Part shown: one piece after another, positions 37,575-47,757 of the stretch
How positions within the stretch are numbered: position 1 is the first letter of the stretch
Layout of the letters: every line of letters starts with the position of its first letter
Assembly: GCA_029641185.1 (NCBI GenBank)
Contig: JAPWGK010000011.1
Coordinates: forward strand, 1,240,001-1,304,000
DNA: 64,000 nt
Direction: 5' to 3'
Origin: Pseudofabraea citricarpa
Lineage: Eukaryota > Ascomycota > Leotiomycetes > Helotiales > Dermateaceae
Program-made: the position numbers and the translations under genes
The notes under the pieces: generated by a model
The model's database searches: none
Seen by the model: only the letters and a program-made list of their open reading frames with translations
What the model was told of the DNA's origin: nothing

Positions 37575-38528
37575 TCAACTCCCAAAAATTGACTTCTCTC
37601 GCCGCACACAGAGATCGGTCCTTATAACCCACTTCTCCCCACTAGTCACTTCTCGTCCTTCGTGCTGTTCTATTGTCAGGGGCGTAAGAAATCAGTAAAG
37701 TGTAATTACTAACCAGCATGCAATCATTTCCATGCTTATGCAAAAGAAGCATTCCAGTCTCCAACCCAACGACGATTTCTTTGTCAATGGGGGAGTTCTT
37801 ATGCGGTATATCATCAGGGTAAAAGACAGTCTCGCCACCCTCACAGCCTGTAGCAGGTGATGTCAAATAAAGTAAAATTGTCCATGTTGTCCTTGCTGGA
37901 GTTGGCGTGGGTTTGGTTGATAAAGTGAGGACATTCGACTCGTCATCTGAAATTGTTAGATGTTGATTTCAGTTTCTAGAACGTTACTCACAGTGGCAAT
38001 CAAAGAACTGGCCCTCTGTATATCTATAGATACGTATCGAAGGATTTAAACCTACAACTTCTCCGCCCCTTCCCTCATCAGTCTCAGGTTCAATTTAAGC
38101 ATACGTGCGTGGCATAAATACCATAGCTCTTCCCGTTCCCTTTTACTCATCGTTACTTCGCCCTCCTCGAAGCTCTCAGTCTCGGATCCACCCCAAATTA
38201 GTTCTTTTAAGCCAGCTTCTAGCCATAGGCGATTCGCAAAAGTAGGATCATTGATCTGAAATCTGTCGTTGACCCTCAACGCATCACCCTTCTTCGGCTT
38301 ACCAGGTGTTGTTACCAGAGGTAATGTTTTCAGAAACGACACATAATTTTTGCACAAGGTTGAAGTCCAAAAATTCCTGATGACCACAATTTGTGATTCT
38401 GCGACTGTCTCCAGGGATAGATCAGACGTTGTTAGCAGTGGTTTAAATGCAGGCCAGTCAGGTGATTTGACCTCTTCGGCTTTGGGCTTCGGAGGGGGTT
38501 TGGCATTGGAATGTTTCTTCGGAGCCAT
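37575..38528 (-). CDS. 2-oxoglutarate-Fe(II) dioxygenase (prolyl 4-hydroxylase-like), 268 aa
   Basis: The exons are 38528-38122, 38068-37992, 37946-37714 and 37664-37575. Every junction was chosen by frame and motif, and the total is exactly 269 codons with stop. The iron ligands are H161 and D163 in FFDCHYDES and H240 in HEGREVTSGEKW; K250, ten residues after the distal histidine, is the expected 2-oxoglutarate anchor. The block LWGGEVVGLNPSIRIYRYTE just before the first ligand is typical of fungal P4H-domain proteins. There is no signal peptide, so it probably acts in cytosol or nucleus on an unknown substrate. The start is the ATG at 38528 (MAPKKHSNAK); the frame continues upstream only from non-ATG codons. 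Confidence 0.9.
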
Positions 38529-38538
38529 GACAGAACCC

Positions 38539-38967
38539 TCAGAGCCTTTGCGGCAATCCAATAGCTTCTCGATAGTGCTTGTACACTTTCTTCGCGTGAA
38601 GGAGAATGAGGAATTCGATATTCTCGTGAGCTGATAACTTTGGTTTGGGTTGGTCGCAGTTGTCCGTCCATTTGCGAAGACAATTCAGGCTACGGTGGCC
38701 GCTGAAAGTGCAGTTCTGGCCTCGACAAGCCTCGTTTTTCTCCTCTCTTTCCCAGTTGATGAGACCATCACAACGACGACTAATGGCTCGTGGCCCAAGT
38801 ACATCGACATGTATCTTGCTCAAGTGAGTGAAACATACTGTCTCGTGACAACACGGGCTCCTCCAGGCATCGCATTCCACTCGTCCACCTTACCACTCTA
38901 TTTGATGTCGCGACAGGTAGCAAGGCAAGGGATGAAGATCGCGTTCCCTTCGTGCCTCTTTCGCGCT
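38539..38967 (-). pseudogene. Cys-rich gene remnant or unresolved exon with an in-frame stop
   Basis: On the minus strand one frame runs from an AG acceptor-like site at 38968 to a stop at 38539. It encodes a cysteine/tryptophan-rich sequence that looks like real protein (LPCYLSRHQIEW, then SPCCHETVCFTHLSKIHV, VLGPRAISRRCDG, INWEREEK and CLRKWTDNC). A TAA interrupts it after HQIEW. A GT-AG pair could remove exactly 33 nt including the stop and keep the frame, but that is shorter than usual fungal introns. No start codon is visible upstream, and the stop lies only 10 bp from the oxygenase ATG. A decayed gene is the simplest reading. I do not know the family. Confidence 0.4.
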
Positions 38968-39116
38968 CTGCAAGATGTCTCGTGAGTATTTACTTATACT
39001 TGAGGGTGGTCAGCAAAGAGTGAGTCTTTCTTAGTTTTGCACTTCCTCACATTCTATGTTCTCCTTGGATCCGACCTTTTAGTCCGTCTTGACACAGCTC
39101 AAATACTTCAGCCGAG

Positions 39117-40368
39117 ATGTTTTCTGCACTATCTTTGGCTCTGAATATCTTTATATGGACGCTGTGCGTCTTTCCCGCTGAAGCTTGGTTCTGGAATCGC
39201 AACACAGACACTCAATACAATAAAACATTCAAGCAAATACGAGGCTGGACTGGTTCCCTTCAGAGCTCACGTTATGGGGAAAGCCCAAGTGTAGATGCTG
39301 GTCCATCTGGTTGGAATGCTTCTGCATCCCGCACAGCTCTAAACCAGTATGTTCCTGCTGACTATACCTTTTCTCTACCTTCGCCAAGTGTGATTCGGCC
39401 AACCGCCACTTCCCAGGGCATGATTGCAACATCAATAATACCGATATACGAAGTGTGCAACCTACCAGGTCAGAGTGTAGTATCATGCTCTCCAGTTCTC
39501 GAGACTCGCAGATTTTCTTCGTGTTCTGCCGTCATCACCGGCTTTTTTACCAGAGTCACAGTTAGCGACTGTGAACAGTCGATTACATTCTCGTCTCAGA
39601 GCAGCTATTCTTTAGCGACCATCACAGCTTCTCCCGCCGTATATACTTCCATTGGAGATCTTGCGAGTCCATCGATTACGACCTATGTGGAGAGCGTCAT
39701 CTCCTACTACATTGCGCCATGGCAGTCGCTACTTGCAAACGACCCTTCTGGAATCACCGTTGCTATCTGTACCACAGATTATCTCGGCCAGAAATCATGT
39801 ATCCAGGTGCATGAAGTCTGGGTTGTGTTTACGGAATACGTCCCAGTGATTTTGACTAGTAATATCTCCGTTTCTCGAACGTTTACTTCAGTAGGTGTTC
39901 TCTCTATTGCTACGGAATAGTACAAGCTAATAAACCAAAGCCCGTAGTACTCCTTTTTGGACCAAGTGACAGCTTGACAGTCACTGCGGGAGACTTTGAC
40001 TTTTCAACGCTGGTCGAGTATACAAGTACGTCAGCGAATACAACGACAATGACTACAACCATTGGAAGCCCGGCCGCTTTTGTCGCCAAAAGCAGTTTAG
40101 TGGTCGAACAAGCTTCAACTGCGAAATATACGCCAGTACAAAGTATAATGCTGTACAGCAGAATCACATCCACGAGAACAAAAACACGAACTATCTATGT
40201 GACCAAAGGCACGACACTTACGAGAACACTGGGTGCTACGTCAAGTGAAGAACCGTAAGCTTAAGAGGTATGAGAGTATAAGTCTTTACTAATCATTTCA
40301 GGACAACCACCTTGATTTCAACAACGACATTGACCAAGACCAGGACAGTCCGTGCTCGAGAAACATAA
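39117..40368 (+). CDS. Secreted Ser/Thr-rich glycoprotein, 380 aa
   Basis: The exons are 39117-39858, 39921-40254 and 40302-40368; the total is 1143 nt. A signal peptide (about 1-23, ending PAEA) precedes a mature protein rich in Ser, Thr and Val. Several cysteines occur in the middle (YEVCNLPGQSVVSC, SSCSAVITGF, DCEQS, CTTDYLGQKSC). The C-terminal region has repeated T-x-T-x-T patterns (TSTRTKTRTIYVTKGTTLTRT, then STTTLTKTRTV), common in fungal surface mucin-like proteins. There is no GPI signal, because the last exon ends ARET. The function is unknown; it is probably in the cell wall or medium. The first intron was chosen so that the frames before and after join (LT|IVQANKPKPV). Confidence 0.75.
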
Positions 40369-40820
40369 CATATGTAGGATTTTCGGTGTCGAATGTTTCA
40401 CTTTGAATTTTAGCTTTTAATACAATTTCTAATATGGTCCAATTGAACTTGAAGTACCATGGCTATTTGATAGACGGAATCACAGATATTACAGGGTTTG
40501 GCGTTGAGGTTTTTATCTGGATTATGGGTTATTAGAATTTCATCTCAAATTTTGAATATTATCGCTAGTGAACGGACACGGAAATATCTCAAAAAGAATA
40601 CTGTATCTAATGTTTAACTCGTTTCTTAAAGAGGGGCCTGGTATAGTTGACTCTAGTTACAGACTCGACAGGATTATTGAAGGATTAGAGCTATTGCAAG
40701 TAATCTCGAGAGGCGGCTCCTCTCGCGAAATGCTCCAACTGTAACATTGTATATATATTATAACACTGTCGAATCATCCATCAAACATTTCAGATCTGGA
40801 ACGCGATCATATCACGTGAC
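40369..40820. other. Intergenic
   Basis: This is the 3' flank of the glycoprotein gene and the 5' flank of the tRNA gene. It is AT-rich and no gene is seen. Confidence 0.5.
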
Positions 40821-40933
40821 GCTCCGTTGGCGCAATGGTAGCGCGCAAGACTTCTATTAAATGCATTTATTACCCAATTAAATGCATTGATTACGTAATC
40901 TTGAGGCTGCGAGTTCGAGTCTCGCACGGAGTG
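40821..40933 (+). tRNA. tRNA-Arg(UCU) with a 41-nt intron
   Basis: The acceptor stem GCTCCGT pairs with ACGGAGT, with one G-T pair at the end. The D arm (GCGC/GCGC) contains the A box, and the anticodon stem is CAAGA/TCTTG. The anticodon TCT is at 40853-40855. The T arm is GCGAG/CTCGC with loop TTCGAGT, and the discriminator G is at 40933. The intron 40857-40897 sits at the canonical place, one base after the anticodon. It carries an 11-bp direct repeat around ATGCAT at 40857-40867 and 40878-40888. A T-run at 40940-40943 follows as a polymerase III stop. It is the left anchor of the element described below. Confidence 0.92.
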
Positions 40934-41061
40934 CTTTCCTTTTAATCTTTTTGGAAAAATCTAGTTAGTAAGAGTTTTCTTTTGTCGAGAAAAACGGAGT
41001 GCTTCTCATTTTATTCTTTTGGGAAAATCTAGTAAGGGTTTTTTTCGTTTGCCGAGAATTC
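40926..41061. repeat. Imperfect tandem duplication of the tRNA tail
   Basis: A 68-bp unit starting ACGGAGTGCTT at 40926 is followed by a diverged second copy from 40994. The copies share the 9-mer, T-rich tracts and the words GAAAATCTAGT and CGAGA. The duplicated tail may record an earlier integration event. Confidence 0.7.
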
Positions 41062-41257
41062 GCTTAATTGTTTGCATCTGTAGCCAACCCCAACCTCGCC
41101 AACGCAATTTAATATCTTGATGTGTTGCAATTTCTCTAGAGCCAAGCTAACTAAGAAATGTTTAGTGGTAATATTTACACTGTTAAATAAACCTTCCAAA
41201 CTGGATCATCATATACTTATGCTCCTTATCTTATAACACTCTGCAACATTTTGCGAC

Positions 41258-42276
41258 TTATTCCTCATCGTCCTCGTTATCCTCTTCGTCTCGGTCTTTA
41301 CGTTTCTTGGCAGCTCGGTTTTTATATTCCTGCAATCTCCGCTTCTTCTCCATTCTCAGGCCAGCCACAATCCCCTCGCTCGTCTCTCGCAATGTTGTTA
41401 GATCCTATAGATTTTAGCCTCGGCCTTTGGAGTTATATTGTAATTATCCTTCTTTCATACCTTGACAGGTTTATCTGTATGTAGTTTGCTAATCATCTGA
41501 TCGTCGAATTCCTTCCTCTTAATAGCATTCTCTTCCAGTTCAAGTAGATCTACATTAAGTTCTTTCTCTTTCTTTTTGAACCAGTCTCGCAAAGCTTTCA
41601 GGTCCTCTTTCTGAAAGTCGGCGGGATACTTCTTGTACTTATTATCTGGCTTCTTGGTTGTTTGAACGAAGAGGTACTCCATCAGAGCTTTCTGTAGCAT
41701 GATACTGTCGGTCCTATAATCCTTCTCGTCTGTCTCGTTCCCTGTCGTAGCTTTGGCACTGCTGGTTTCAATTCCAAATGTGTCAAAAATCGAGGCTGTA
41801 TGTTGTGCATAGTGTAAAACAACTACTCGTTTATGATATATATTCTGTAGTTTGCCCTTTAGTATCTCGAATCCTCTGGATGGTGACGAATGGAGAGGAC
41901 TGGTTGTCAAGTTGAATATATGTTTGAAAAGCTCGGTTATCTCCTTGATATCAGTTCTTTGGTCGTTTCCAGAGTCGGTAGCTTTGTTGGGCACAGTGTC
42001 TTCAGTGGGCACAGTGTCTTCAGACTCGGTGGGTTGGAAAAGTTGCTGAATCGCCTTCCTTGCCTCCAAAGTACAGCCCGTCGGGAACATTACATGCTGT
42101 TTGGCTATACCAGATGATGATAAAGCAGGGGAAACAGAAGACTTAGACTCGTCGTCTTTCCTCAGTATCTCGATAAGCTCCTTCTTGTTACATCTTGATC
42201 CTTTGAGCTTTCTGTCTCTGATAATATTTTGAAGGTCTTTAAGCTTCAAATTTGAGTACTCGTCGTCTTTCGACAT
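41258..42276 (-). CDS. SAP-domain protein of the candidate element, 320 aa
   Basis: The exons are 42276-41461 and 41404-41258, with an intron of 56 nt and phase 0. Residues about 8-42 match a SAP motif, a helix-turn-helix that binds AT-rich DNA (LKLKDLQNIIRDRKLKGSRC, then NKKELIEIL). The middle region includes an HIFNLTTSPLHSS segment and a helical block. The C-terminus is very basic then acidic (KNRAAKKRKDRDEEDNEDDEE), with a likely nuclear signal. It is divergent from the recombinase gene, 268 bp between the starts, which suggests shared control. A role in DNA binding for transposition or in element maintenance is an inference. I do not know a family with this full layout. Confidence 0.8.
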
Positions 42277-42544
42277 TGTGATTGCTCGGTCGGCGTAGTA
42301 GTCTTAAGAGTCTTGTTGTTTGTTGTGTTGATCTCTCAATCCTGCATTGGAGTCGCTCTCTCGTTCCTTCCTACCTATTTCGGCTAAACGCTTCTCATAC
42401 AACACTCTCCTCCTCCTCCCTCAATTTTCTACTTACCTCGGACCCTTTACACATGCTCGTTCGTTAGTCTTCTTGGTCTCTGTCGATTCAATTCACACAG
42501 TTGATATATAGAACGGGCCTCAAAGTTATTCGACCGAATTTACG

Positions 42545-45156
42545 ATGGATATATCCAAGGCCCCGAAGGTTAAGCCCATAGCTGAAGGAAAGGCTCGAGC
42601 CTTCCAAAAGGTCTTAAAAGATGCGGAGAGAATGCAGAAAATTCAAGAAGACCAAAATAACTCACTGTTTTGGGACCAAGGTGCTCTGAGGACCAAAAAT
42701 CGACGTGAGACAACGCGGGCTGAGTTTGAGTTCTTTGTTGAAGCAAGCTACGAAGTTTCCGAAATAGCCCAAGTTTGGAACATTGAGACAATTATAGAGC
42801 GGACGAAGGCCTTCATCTCGGTTTCTTTACATGTCCTTATTGATAAAATGAAGGGTATGTTCACTCAGTCAAACCGAGCGACCGAGATGCTAAATTAACC
42901 AAACCATATAGAGAAACCAAAGGTCGGAGTACTCTGGCAGCGTAAAGATGCAATATACTGGTGGAGCTTGCGATTCATCCCAAACTTCCTGTCGATGTAC
43001 GGAATGTGGCACACCTCCGTCGCCTCCCATATATATTATCTCGCGGTGCACAGTACTTTACGAACGACGTCGCTTCCCAAAAACAATCTGACCGACATCG
43101 AACTAGATGTCTTCTTCGCATTCATATTTACAACTCAAGAATACTCCGAAAACTCCTCCCAACACTACTTGGCTTGGTTATTAGTCTGGTTGACATCAGT
43201 GCGGCCTGGATCGATTACCGTATGTCCTGGCTACGAAGCAGATTCTTCGAGAGGAAGAACCGAGGATGAGACGTTACGTTGGAGTGATATTGAATTCTTT
43301 ATCTCAACCGACGGATCAGGCATTGGAGTTCGCCTTATCTTCCGATACATCAAAGGTTATCGAAACCCTCATAAGAAGTTCCGTCATGATCCCACACGGA
43401 CTTTCACATTCCTACCCTGCAAGACACCAAGATTGCATATGGATATTACTCTTATTTTCACTGCAATTGCTTTCTCACGGGGCCTCTTCCCACCGAGCTT
43501 CGTTAACATCGAAGCTCTTTACAAATGCAAGACCTTTTTTATCCCGAAGGTTCCAGATGTCGATAGACTGCCGGTGTTCCTTCGGTCAAATAAAGATATT
43601 CTTGTCAAGACCGAGGCTATGAAGGAACACGCACTGAATGATAAGCTACACGCTGTCTGCGATAAAGTTGGCTTGTTTGCGAGATATACTATGTATTCTT
43701 TGCGTCGTACGGCTATTATCGAGACAAGGAGAACAGACGGAACGGAAGAAGCGCGGGAATTGGCGACCCATGCTCCTAACTCAATGTCTATCCACTCATA
43801 TGACAATGTAGGTCTAGCAGACAAGGATGTGACAGCATCACGTCTTGGAGAAACCCAAGTATCAAGAAGCGAGATTCGAAAGATCTTCAATCTTGTTATA
43901 ACCGCCAGAGCCAACACAACGACTGGGACCGAGACCGAGACTAGCCAATATGCGCTTTTGAAGGAGGAGATGAATATCTGGGTTGAGGCTAAACTGTGGA
44001 AAGACGAGACTTGGATTAAGTCGGAAGACTTATACAACAAATTGTAAGTAAACCAAGAGATGGAGCTACCATATATATATGTCTAACTACTATCAGCCTG
44101 AGAGAGGTTTACGACAATTTCAATCTCCCTACAATTCCATCTAGACTAAATTGTAGTAAATCAATTCGTAACGCAGCAGAAATCAACGAAGATACGAAAG
44201 CGACCGCCCTAGCTAAACTTGCAACGATACAAGATAATACCAAAAGTACGAAGAGATCATTGACTCGAAAATATACTATTCAATTCAAGGAGGTTAAGTT
44301 AGAAGAAGCTCGGGAAACACTTCAAGCATCCGAAGTCGCAGTACGTGTCGGCGGCCGTGGCTCTCGTACAGTACCGAAAGAAATCAAGAAGATCATAGCA
44401 CAGGGGGACAGAGCAAACGAACAAATTCATATTGCAGCCACGAAGCAAGCAATCAACCAAATAAACGAACTTAATACCAATGACCTCAATATCAATAACA
44501 ACAACCACATCAATGACAACAACCACATTAATGACAACAACCACATCAATGACAACATCAATCAAAAGAAACGAAAGAGAGATACACCTATGGAACCTAC
44601 CGAGAACCGAGGTGATGATTCGACCGAGCCTAGCGATGATGATGAGGATGAAGATGATCCTCGCAAAGAACCGAGTGCTTGGGAGGACTTACCCGATGAT
44701 ATAGTTATACAAGTCGAGAAAGAAGTTACCGACGACGGAAAGGAGATAACGCTCGCTGACCGTATCTCTTTTGTACAGAAGCTTGTTGACATGGGGAGTC
44801 GGTCTTCACAAGATATAGGATGGTCGACAGGATCTCTAAGATGCCATCTCTGCCAGCTCGACGATTCTGTGGACCAAACGAAGAGGAACCAGATATGGAA
44901 GCGTGTAGCGTTGGACCGACATCTAAACAGCAACTTTCACAGCCAGGCGAGTGTACTGAAACGTAATGTCGAAGCGTACTTGGTCCATGACACAAAGTGT
45001 CCCCTGTGCTCAAGGACCGAGATGATCGAGATGACCGACAATAGTGAGGAAAGCGTGGATGATACCGAGGAAGGCGAGAAGAAGAAGGGAAGAGAGTTCA
45101 AAAACGCTAATAGTCTGGTAAATCATTTGGTCGAGGTTCATGAATACAAGGTCTGA
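42545..45156 (+). CDS. Tyrosine-recombinase-like protein with C-terminal zinc fingers, 833 aa
   Basis: The exons are 42545-42854, 42912-44043 and 44097-45156; the total is 2502 nt. The central part carries the spacing of a tyrosine recombinase: R201 in TSVRPGS, LRWSDIEFF, K251 in FRYIKGYRN, R368/R369 in YSLRRTAIIE, H390 in ATHAPNS and a candidate nucleophile Y400 in IHSYDN. Fungal Crypton and DUF3435-type recombinases have the same order with the R-R motif. The C-terminal region has an Asn/His repeat (about 613-635), a nuclear signal KKRKR (638-642), an acidic stretch and two C2H2-like fingers (C730, C733, H756, H762; C782, C785, H824, H829). No frameshift or stop breaks the model, so it may be active. 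It is presumed to be the integrase of the element. Confidence 0.8.
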
Positions 45157-45378
45157 AAACAAACATTTGCTAGATTGCAATTAGCAAGCGCGTATTTACT
45201 ATTCATTCATACCAAGTATTATTCTAATGAACAAAACAAGAACCGAAATAGAAAAAAAAGCAAGAAAAAAGGGTCTATTCAGAGGAAACATTGTTTTTAT
45301 TTCGCAAGTCTATTCCTTACTCTCGGTACTTGGTTCTTTAGTACTCGGTAGTTCAAAGTTCGAACTACCCCTCACGAA

Positions 45379-46568
45379 CTACTTTCTTCCACTCTTCTTC
45401 TTCTTGGCTCTCTCCACCTTAGCTTGTTCCCTAAGCCGATTTCGTTCCCCAAGCATCAGGTCGAAATTCTGGAAGGCAATCTTTCCTTTCTTGACCATCT
45501 TGGTGAAAACCTTCCGTTCACATTCTTCCACGGTCAGTTTTTCCCAACCCTTGAGCAACTTACAGTCGGTATACTTGATATTGGTTCCTCTGTATGGCTT
45601 CGCTTTCGACACATCGACAGTTTGTCCTTGGACGTTGTATTTGCCGACGCGACGAAGGAACTTCAAATTTCGGTCAAAGGATCCATAGACAAGTCTTCGG
45701 CTATCCTTTGCGTCAGGATGATATTCAGCGAAAGCTATGCCATCCTCAATAGATGAGGAGCTGTGCTGATTGCGACCCTTGTTCATCTTCTCTTTTCCCT
45801 CGTCAGATGATGACCCTGCCTCCAACTTTGTCTCTTCGCTACTTGTACTTTCAATGGATATAACAGACGGAGCTTCCTTTTCTGAGGGTTGATTTTCGGA
45901 GAACTGAGCCTCGCTTGGCGCTGCTGAGTAGCCCTCGGATCCTTGGGAACTCGCATCTCCAGTGCTAGCATAACGTGCGTGGCGTGCGTGGCGTTTGTTG
46001 AAAGCTGGGTATGGGGTAGATGTTCTTTCGGTTTCCTTGGTCTTTTCTAAACTTGGTGTTACTTTATTGTCCAGAGTGGAAAGTCTTCTTGAAAGCTTGG
46101 ATGGCTCGGTTTTGCCTTACCTTCTTTTTGTGCGCCTTCTTTTGGAGGAAACTGAAAGTCTTCTCGAAAGCTTGGATGGCTCGGTTTTGCCTTACCTTCT
46201 TTTTGTGCGCCTTCTTTTGGAGGAAAGCCTTCTTGAAAGCTTGGATGGCTCGGTTTTTCCTTGCCTTCTTTTGGTAGTTTTGATGGAGCTTGCTTCGTTG
46301 GAGGGGGGTTGAGGGAGCGTAGCAATTGGTTCAATGTATCTCGGGTTGCTTTATCGAGCAAACCATCTCGTGCTTCAACCACCAGTGCACAAAACTCCTC
46401 ATGCTCCTTTTGATTGGGTCTTCCTCCATGCTTATCGGGATGGTGCATAATAAGAAGTTTCTTCGCAGCCTTGGTAATAAGATTTTGAACCACTGCGCTC
46501 AGTTGTTCGGTCGAGACTGGTTGGAGCCCTAAAATGCCCCAGTAGTTGTGGTTGACGACGGGTGCCAT
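45379..46568 (-). CDS. J-domain protein of the candidate element, 376 aa
   Basis: The exons are 46568-46121 and 46061-45379. The join is phase 1 and uses a GTAAGG donor inside the last copy of a repeated segment. The N-terminus is a J domain with the HPD motif at residues 43-45 (LLIMHHPDKHGGR), so it may recruit an Hsp70. Next come imperfect copies of KPSHPSFQE separated by PPKEGAQKEGKA. The C-terminal half has a disordered Ser-rich part and a compact basic region (LVYGSFDRNLKFLRRVGKYN through KAKPYRGTNIKYTDC), ending KVERAKKKKSGRK. J-domain proteins linked to an integrase are unusual; a chaperone role in assembling the integration complex is speculation. Confidence 0.75.
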
Positions 46569-46902
46569 GTTGATAACTGCTCATTGAGTTAGTCTCTCTT
46601 TATGTTCGGTCTTCGGTCTTCGGTCTTAGGGAATCAGAAAGGCAATCAAACTTACGAGATCGATTAGGGAGGGACTTGTTGGATTTAAGCTTCGATCTTA
46701 GGTGGCTTCCTTGGTTTGCTGGCTCGGTGCAGCTCAGTTTTGCATCTGTTTGTTAGCTTGGGTTAAGGATCTTCGATTCAGTACTTACTACTTCGGTATC
46801 TTGTAACCTTTGCATTCCTTCTGACAAGGTATGTTGGTTATACAAGATGGTTGCGTTGGTGTAGTGGTAAAGATGGAGAGTCGCGAAACAGAAGTACGCG
46901 GC

Positions 46903-46986
46903 GCGCAGATATTACTAGCGCTAACTGAGTGCGCAGGTATTACTAGCGCTAACTGAGTGCGCAGATATCACTAGCGCTAACTGAGT
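46903..46986. repeat. Three tandem 28-bp repeats with a TAGCGCTA palindrome
   Basis: The copies start at 46903, 46931 and 46959 and differ at one or two bases. Each contains the perfect palindrome TAGCGCTA. A decayed fourth copy follows to about 47014. Spaced palindromes at an element end could bind a recombinase or accessory protein. Confidence 0.85.
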
Positions 46987-47074
46987 GAATAGATATTGCT
47001 AGTTTTAGTTAGCGCGAATTGTGTTTATATGATGCAGACAGACCTAGCTGAGCCAAGTGCTGGCTGTGAAGCGA

Positions 47075-47391
47075 TGGCTCTTGTCGCAGCTTTCTGAGGA
47101 TTTCTTAAAATGCTATTGATGAAGCAGATATTGATGAAGCATTTACATGAGGATCAGATGATGAGGATGAGCAGAGATGCTGGCAGTGCAGTTATTGTAT
47201 TATTTACAGAAATACTAATAAGTAAAGTCTGCTCGATAGCTCTTGTTGCAGCTTTCTGAGGATTTCTTCTCAAAATACTGTTGATGAAGCAGATTTTGAT
47301 GAAGCAGAAGATAATGAGGATGAGCTGAGATGCTGGCAGTGCAGTTATCATATCATTTACAGATATACTAGTAGAGTAAAGTCTGCTCGCT
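47075..47391. repeat. Tandem duplication, about 161-bp period
   Basis: Two diverged copies start at 47075 and 47236. Each begins near GCTCTTGT, continues with GCAGCTTTCTGAGGATTTCT and ends near AAAGTCTGCTCG. No coding role is apparent. Confidence 0.8.
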
Positions 47392-47637
47392 TTTTATTAT
47401 AATGCTTGATCGCTACTACTATATCATCTATATGTTACCTCAGCTCTTTCTTTAGAGCACTATGATAGCATAGGCAATTAGATTGATGAAGTGCTCTCTT
47501 TATACGTCTTAAGAATGCAATAATCCTATTCCAAAGTCTTAAGTCTTAGGTTTATTGTACTTGTATTTACTGATTTTATAGCACTAAGGCTCACTTACTC
47601 CAGACAAGCGCCACAGAGTGGCGCTGGACTAAATAAG

Positions 47638-47757
47638 ATGCCGACCCGGAAGCGCTTGGCGAACTCGAATCCGGCTCGACTAACAAAGATGACTAACAAA
47701 GTCTTTATGCCGACACCGGAGGCGCTAGGCGAACTCGAACCTGGATCGGCTAACGAG
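47638..47757. repeat. Two 51-bp units abutting the tRNA fragment
   Basis: The units at 47638-47688 and 47707-47757 share ATGCCGAC, CCGGA, GCGCT and GGCGAACTCGAA in the same order. The second runs directly into the tRNA 3' fragment. Read on the minus strand the core contains TTCGAGTTCG, somewhat like a B box, but no cloverleaf forms. Confidence 0.75.

Larger units (their letters stand above)
46569..47754. other. Non-coding right part of the candidate element
   Basis: No gene is seen. The stretch holds the J-domain gene promoter, a D-arm/A-box-like word at about 46850 (GTTGGTGTAGTGG), the 28-bp repeats, the 161-bp duplication, a small perfect hairpin (AGCGCCA/TGGCGCT, 47607-47625) and the 51-bp repeat pair next to the tRNA fragment. 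Confidence 0.55.

Noticed and set aside
46845..46920. A second tRNA gene beginning GTTGCGTTGGTGTAGTGG
   Set aside because: Only the D-arm/A-box-like part is present; no anticodon arm or B box follows, and the acceptor strand finds no partner.
46903..46986. CRISPR-like array
   Set aside because: The units are directly adjacent without spacers and the genome is eukaryotic.
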